Positions 19,593-20,998 of a DNA stretch of 20,998 nt are shown here, in pieces (position 1 is the stretch's first letter; each line of letters starts with the position of its first letter). Source of the stretch: Gymnopilus junonius (taxonomy: Eukaryota; Basidiomycota; Agaricomycetes; Agaricales; Galerinaceae); contig JADNYJ010000547.1 of assembly GCA_015501075.1 (NCBI GenBank), forward strand, positions 1 through 20,998, read 5' to 3'. The position numbers and the translations under genes are program-made. A model generated the notes under the pieces. It was given only the letters and a program-made list of their open reading frames with translations, was not told where the DNA came from and did not search any database.

Positions 19593-19654
19593 TATCTATA
19601 TTGTCATGTCTTTGTATCTAGTTGGCTGTAATGTCTAGACAAATAATATTGGAC

Positions 19655-19868
19655 AAAATTTTACATCTAATTAATGCTTATATATAATTAATATTAATAT
19701 TTAATCTAATCTACTTTATCCTATCTAATTATTTTATCTTATCTATATCTTACTGCTTATCTAATTGTATATCTTATCGCTTATCTTATCTTTATCTTAT
19801 CTGTATCTTATATCTTATCTCATTATCTTATCTATATCTTATATCTTATCTCATTATCTATCAATTTA
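19655..19868. repeat. TATCT/AGATA low-complexity tract
   Basis: TTATCT, TATCTTATC and CTATATCTTATATC are repeated with little else between. On the minus strand it reads AGATAAGATA many times, so it contains many matches to GATA-factor core sites by composition alone. No coding potential. Confidence 0.8.
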
Positions 19869-20760
19869 AAAGCAGTAAAAGCTCACTATCTGCTCATCAG
19901 ATATGTATTTTGTCATTTGCATGTTTTTTTTTCAGGGATTTTAGAAAGCTAAATGTATATTTGGTTTCTAGATATAATTACAAAGCAGATAGAGTGCTTT
20001 TTATAGCCAAAAGAGCTTTGCAAGGGATGGATGCAGTTTTAAACATTTGGATGAGCCTCTAAAGTACCATAGATGTAAGTGTTATTAATAGATTTTTCAT
20101 TAACCAACAATTCTGTACTTGTAGTTAACTCTCTTCTCTAATTCTAACACAAATATAGATTCTATAGTTCAATACCAATCTATTGATATATATGTGTCTA
20201 TTAAGCTACTATAAGCTATGTAATAATTCAACAACTAGTATTACTATCATAGGTGAGTGTTATTAATAGATTTCTCATCAAACTTGGATTATTTTACTTC
20301 TGTTGCTTTTAATTCATTTGTTCCCTCAAGTCTGATGATATATATAGAATCTAGGGCTCAAACTGAACCTGCTGATATGTACTTTGTTATAGTTTGGCCT
20401 CTGCATTGTAGAGAAAAATAGACATTGATATATGAGGATCTATCTAAGCTTGCAGTATCAACTAGTTGTACATTAGAATATTCCTGGGTGCATCTAAAGA
20501 ATATAATTAATATTTTCCTGCTATTGTCTTTTGTAGAATTCACATGAAGCAGCTGTTGCTATATGTGAGGTGTAATTTCATATTCATCTTTAGTATATGC
20601 ATAGTTTATTCTACTTGACCTTTTGGATAGTAAGTATATACCAGAATAGTATTGATTTTCTTTAAGTGTATAATAGTCCTTTCTGAATACTACTATCTAT
20701 GGAAGAAATTTCAAAGCTGGAATAATTAGAAGATCTATAATTGAAGATAGATATGCAGAC
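19869..20760. repeat. AT-rich sequence with imperfect ~180-240 bp repeats
   Basis: 'tgttattaatagattt' followed by 'tcat' occurs near 20077 and again near 20256, about 180 bp apart. 'gatatatatgtgtctatt' with 'caacaactagtat' (about 20185-20240) is echoed by 'gatatatgaggatctatc' with 'caactagttgtac' (about 20427-20472). The units are diverged and stop-rich. CpG is absent here. No gene is supported; the 20358-20543 minus frame has no motif. Confidence 0.6.
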
Positions 20761-20998
20761 TGTTAAGTTCTAGACGAAAGGAAGAGCGGAGTAGGCAGAG
20801 GAAGATCCACGTCGGAGCTACGTTGGAGTACGTCAGTGTCGGAGTTGGTCTTAGCATAACGTATGTAGACGTAGGGTTGAGACTTCAGCTTCAACGTGTG
20901 TATTGCGCTCCGTTGTCTGACGTTGTCTCGAATTTCGGAGTCGGATCGGGACGAGAGAGCAGAGTAGAGAGCGTGATTGATTAATGAAACAATATATG
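20761..20998 (+). mobile_element. CpG-rich block, probable start of a young LTR cut by the window edge
   Basis: Composition changes abruptly at 'tgttaagttctagacg'. At least 19 CpG dinucleotides fall in 238 bp, against one in the preceding ~1.1 kb (near 19775). The block starts with TGTTA, like many LTRs, and holds GTCGGAG/TCGGAGT-type repeats (near 20811, 20837 and 20935). It ends in 'gattaatgaaacaatatatg'. It is non-coding. A recently inserted LTR is my best reading; a CpG-rich promoter of a gene to the right is the alternative. Confidence 0.45.

Noticed and set aside
19153..19638. Real Gln/Leu/Pro or Asn/Ser/Cys repeat protein
   Set aside because: All phases are open only because the unit is 12 bp; there is no independent support for a plus-strand gene.
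19655..19868. Telomere-like repeat
   Set aside because: The TATCT words vary in length and do not match a TTAGGG-type unit.
1..20998. tRNA or rRNA genes
   Set aside because: Reading both strands by eye I saw no cloverleaf with a GTTCRANNC T-arm and no rRNA-like block; a covariance-model search was not possible.

Overview
The window reads as a repeat-dominated, AT-rich stretch of a basidiomycete (probably Agaricomycete, mushroom-forming) nuclear genome. The evidence is the company of elements: a five-exon fungal-type hAT transposase, a Plavaka (KDZ-related) transposase with many 37-63 nt introns, a Ty1/copia pol with a 164 bp LTR, and a gag-like zinc-knuckle ORF1 of the non-LTR type seen in basidiomycetes. 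I could not recognise an intact host gene, a tRNA, an rRNA or a CRISPR array; species cannot be decided from the sequence alone. Layout: positions 1 to about 7610 are an old, strongly diverged tandem array with a unit of about 160 bp (about 23-24 recognisable units). It is interrupted by two DNA transposons that can be delimited to the base: a 3214 bp hAT element (331-3544) holding a decayed transposase, and a 573 bp non-autonomous hAT-like element (6521-7093) whose ends are made of GTTCA/GAACT pentamers. Removing either element plus one target copy restores the array spacing, so the array predates both. Positions 7610-9760 hold no supportable gene, only a smaller tandem duplication and G-rich tracts. 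Positions 9761-13025 (minus strand) are an eight-exon Plavaka transposase relic with nine in-frame stops. A head-to-head, broken, low-complexity acidic gene follows on the plus strand (13339-14122), then a GGGACT-rich minisatellite that begins at a C-rich 11 bp sequence repeated in inverse orientation at 15612-15622. Positions 15626-18088 are the 3' half of a copia retrotransposon (end of integrase, reverse transcriptase, RNase H, polypurine tract, LTR), whose right LTR abuts a non-LTR retrotransposon ORF1 relic on the minus strand (18094-19063). The right end holds a 12 bp minisatellite, a TATCT-type low-complexity tract, an AT-rich imperfect repeat, and a sharply CpG-rich 238 bp block at the window edge that looks like the start of a young LTR. 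The unifying observation is mutational: most stops in the hAT, Plavaka and ORF1 relics can be read as C-to-T transitions, conserved arginines (CpG codons) are lost as His, Trp, Gln or TGA, and even the two hAT target duplications differ as TG versus CA at what was probably one CG. This fits long-term cytosine methylation and deamination, or a RIP-like process, on silenced repeats. The copia element is instead broken by three one-base shifts and keeps more CpG, and the last 238 bp keep at least 19 CpGs, so the repeats differ in age or silencing history. I see no new multi-gene system; the most unusual material is the nucleosome-sized ancient satellite with dated insertions and the CpG-decay record.
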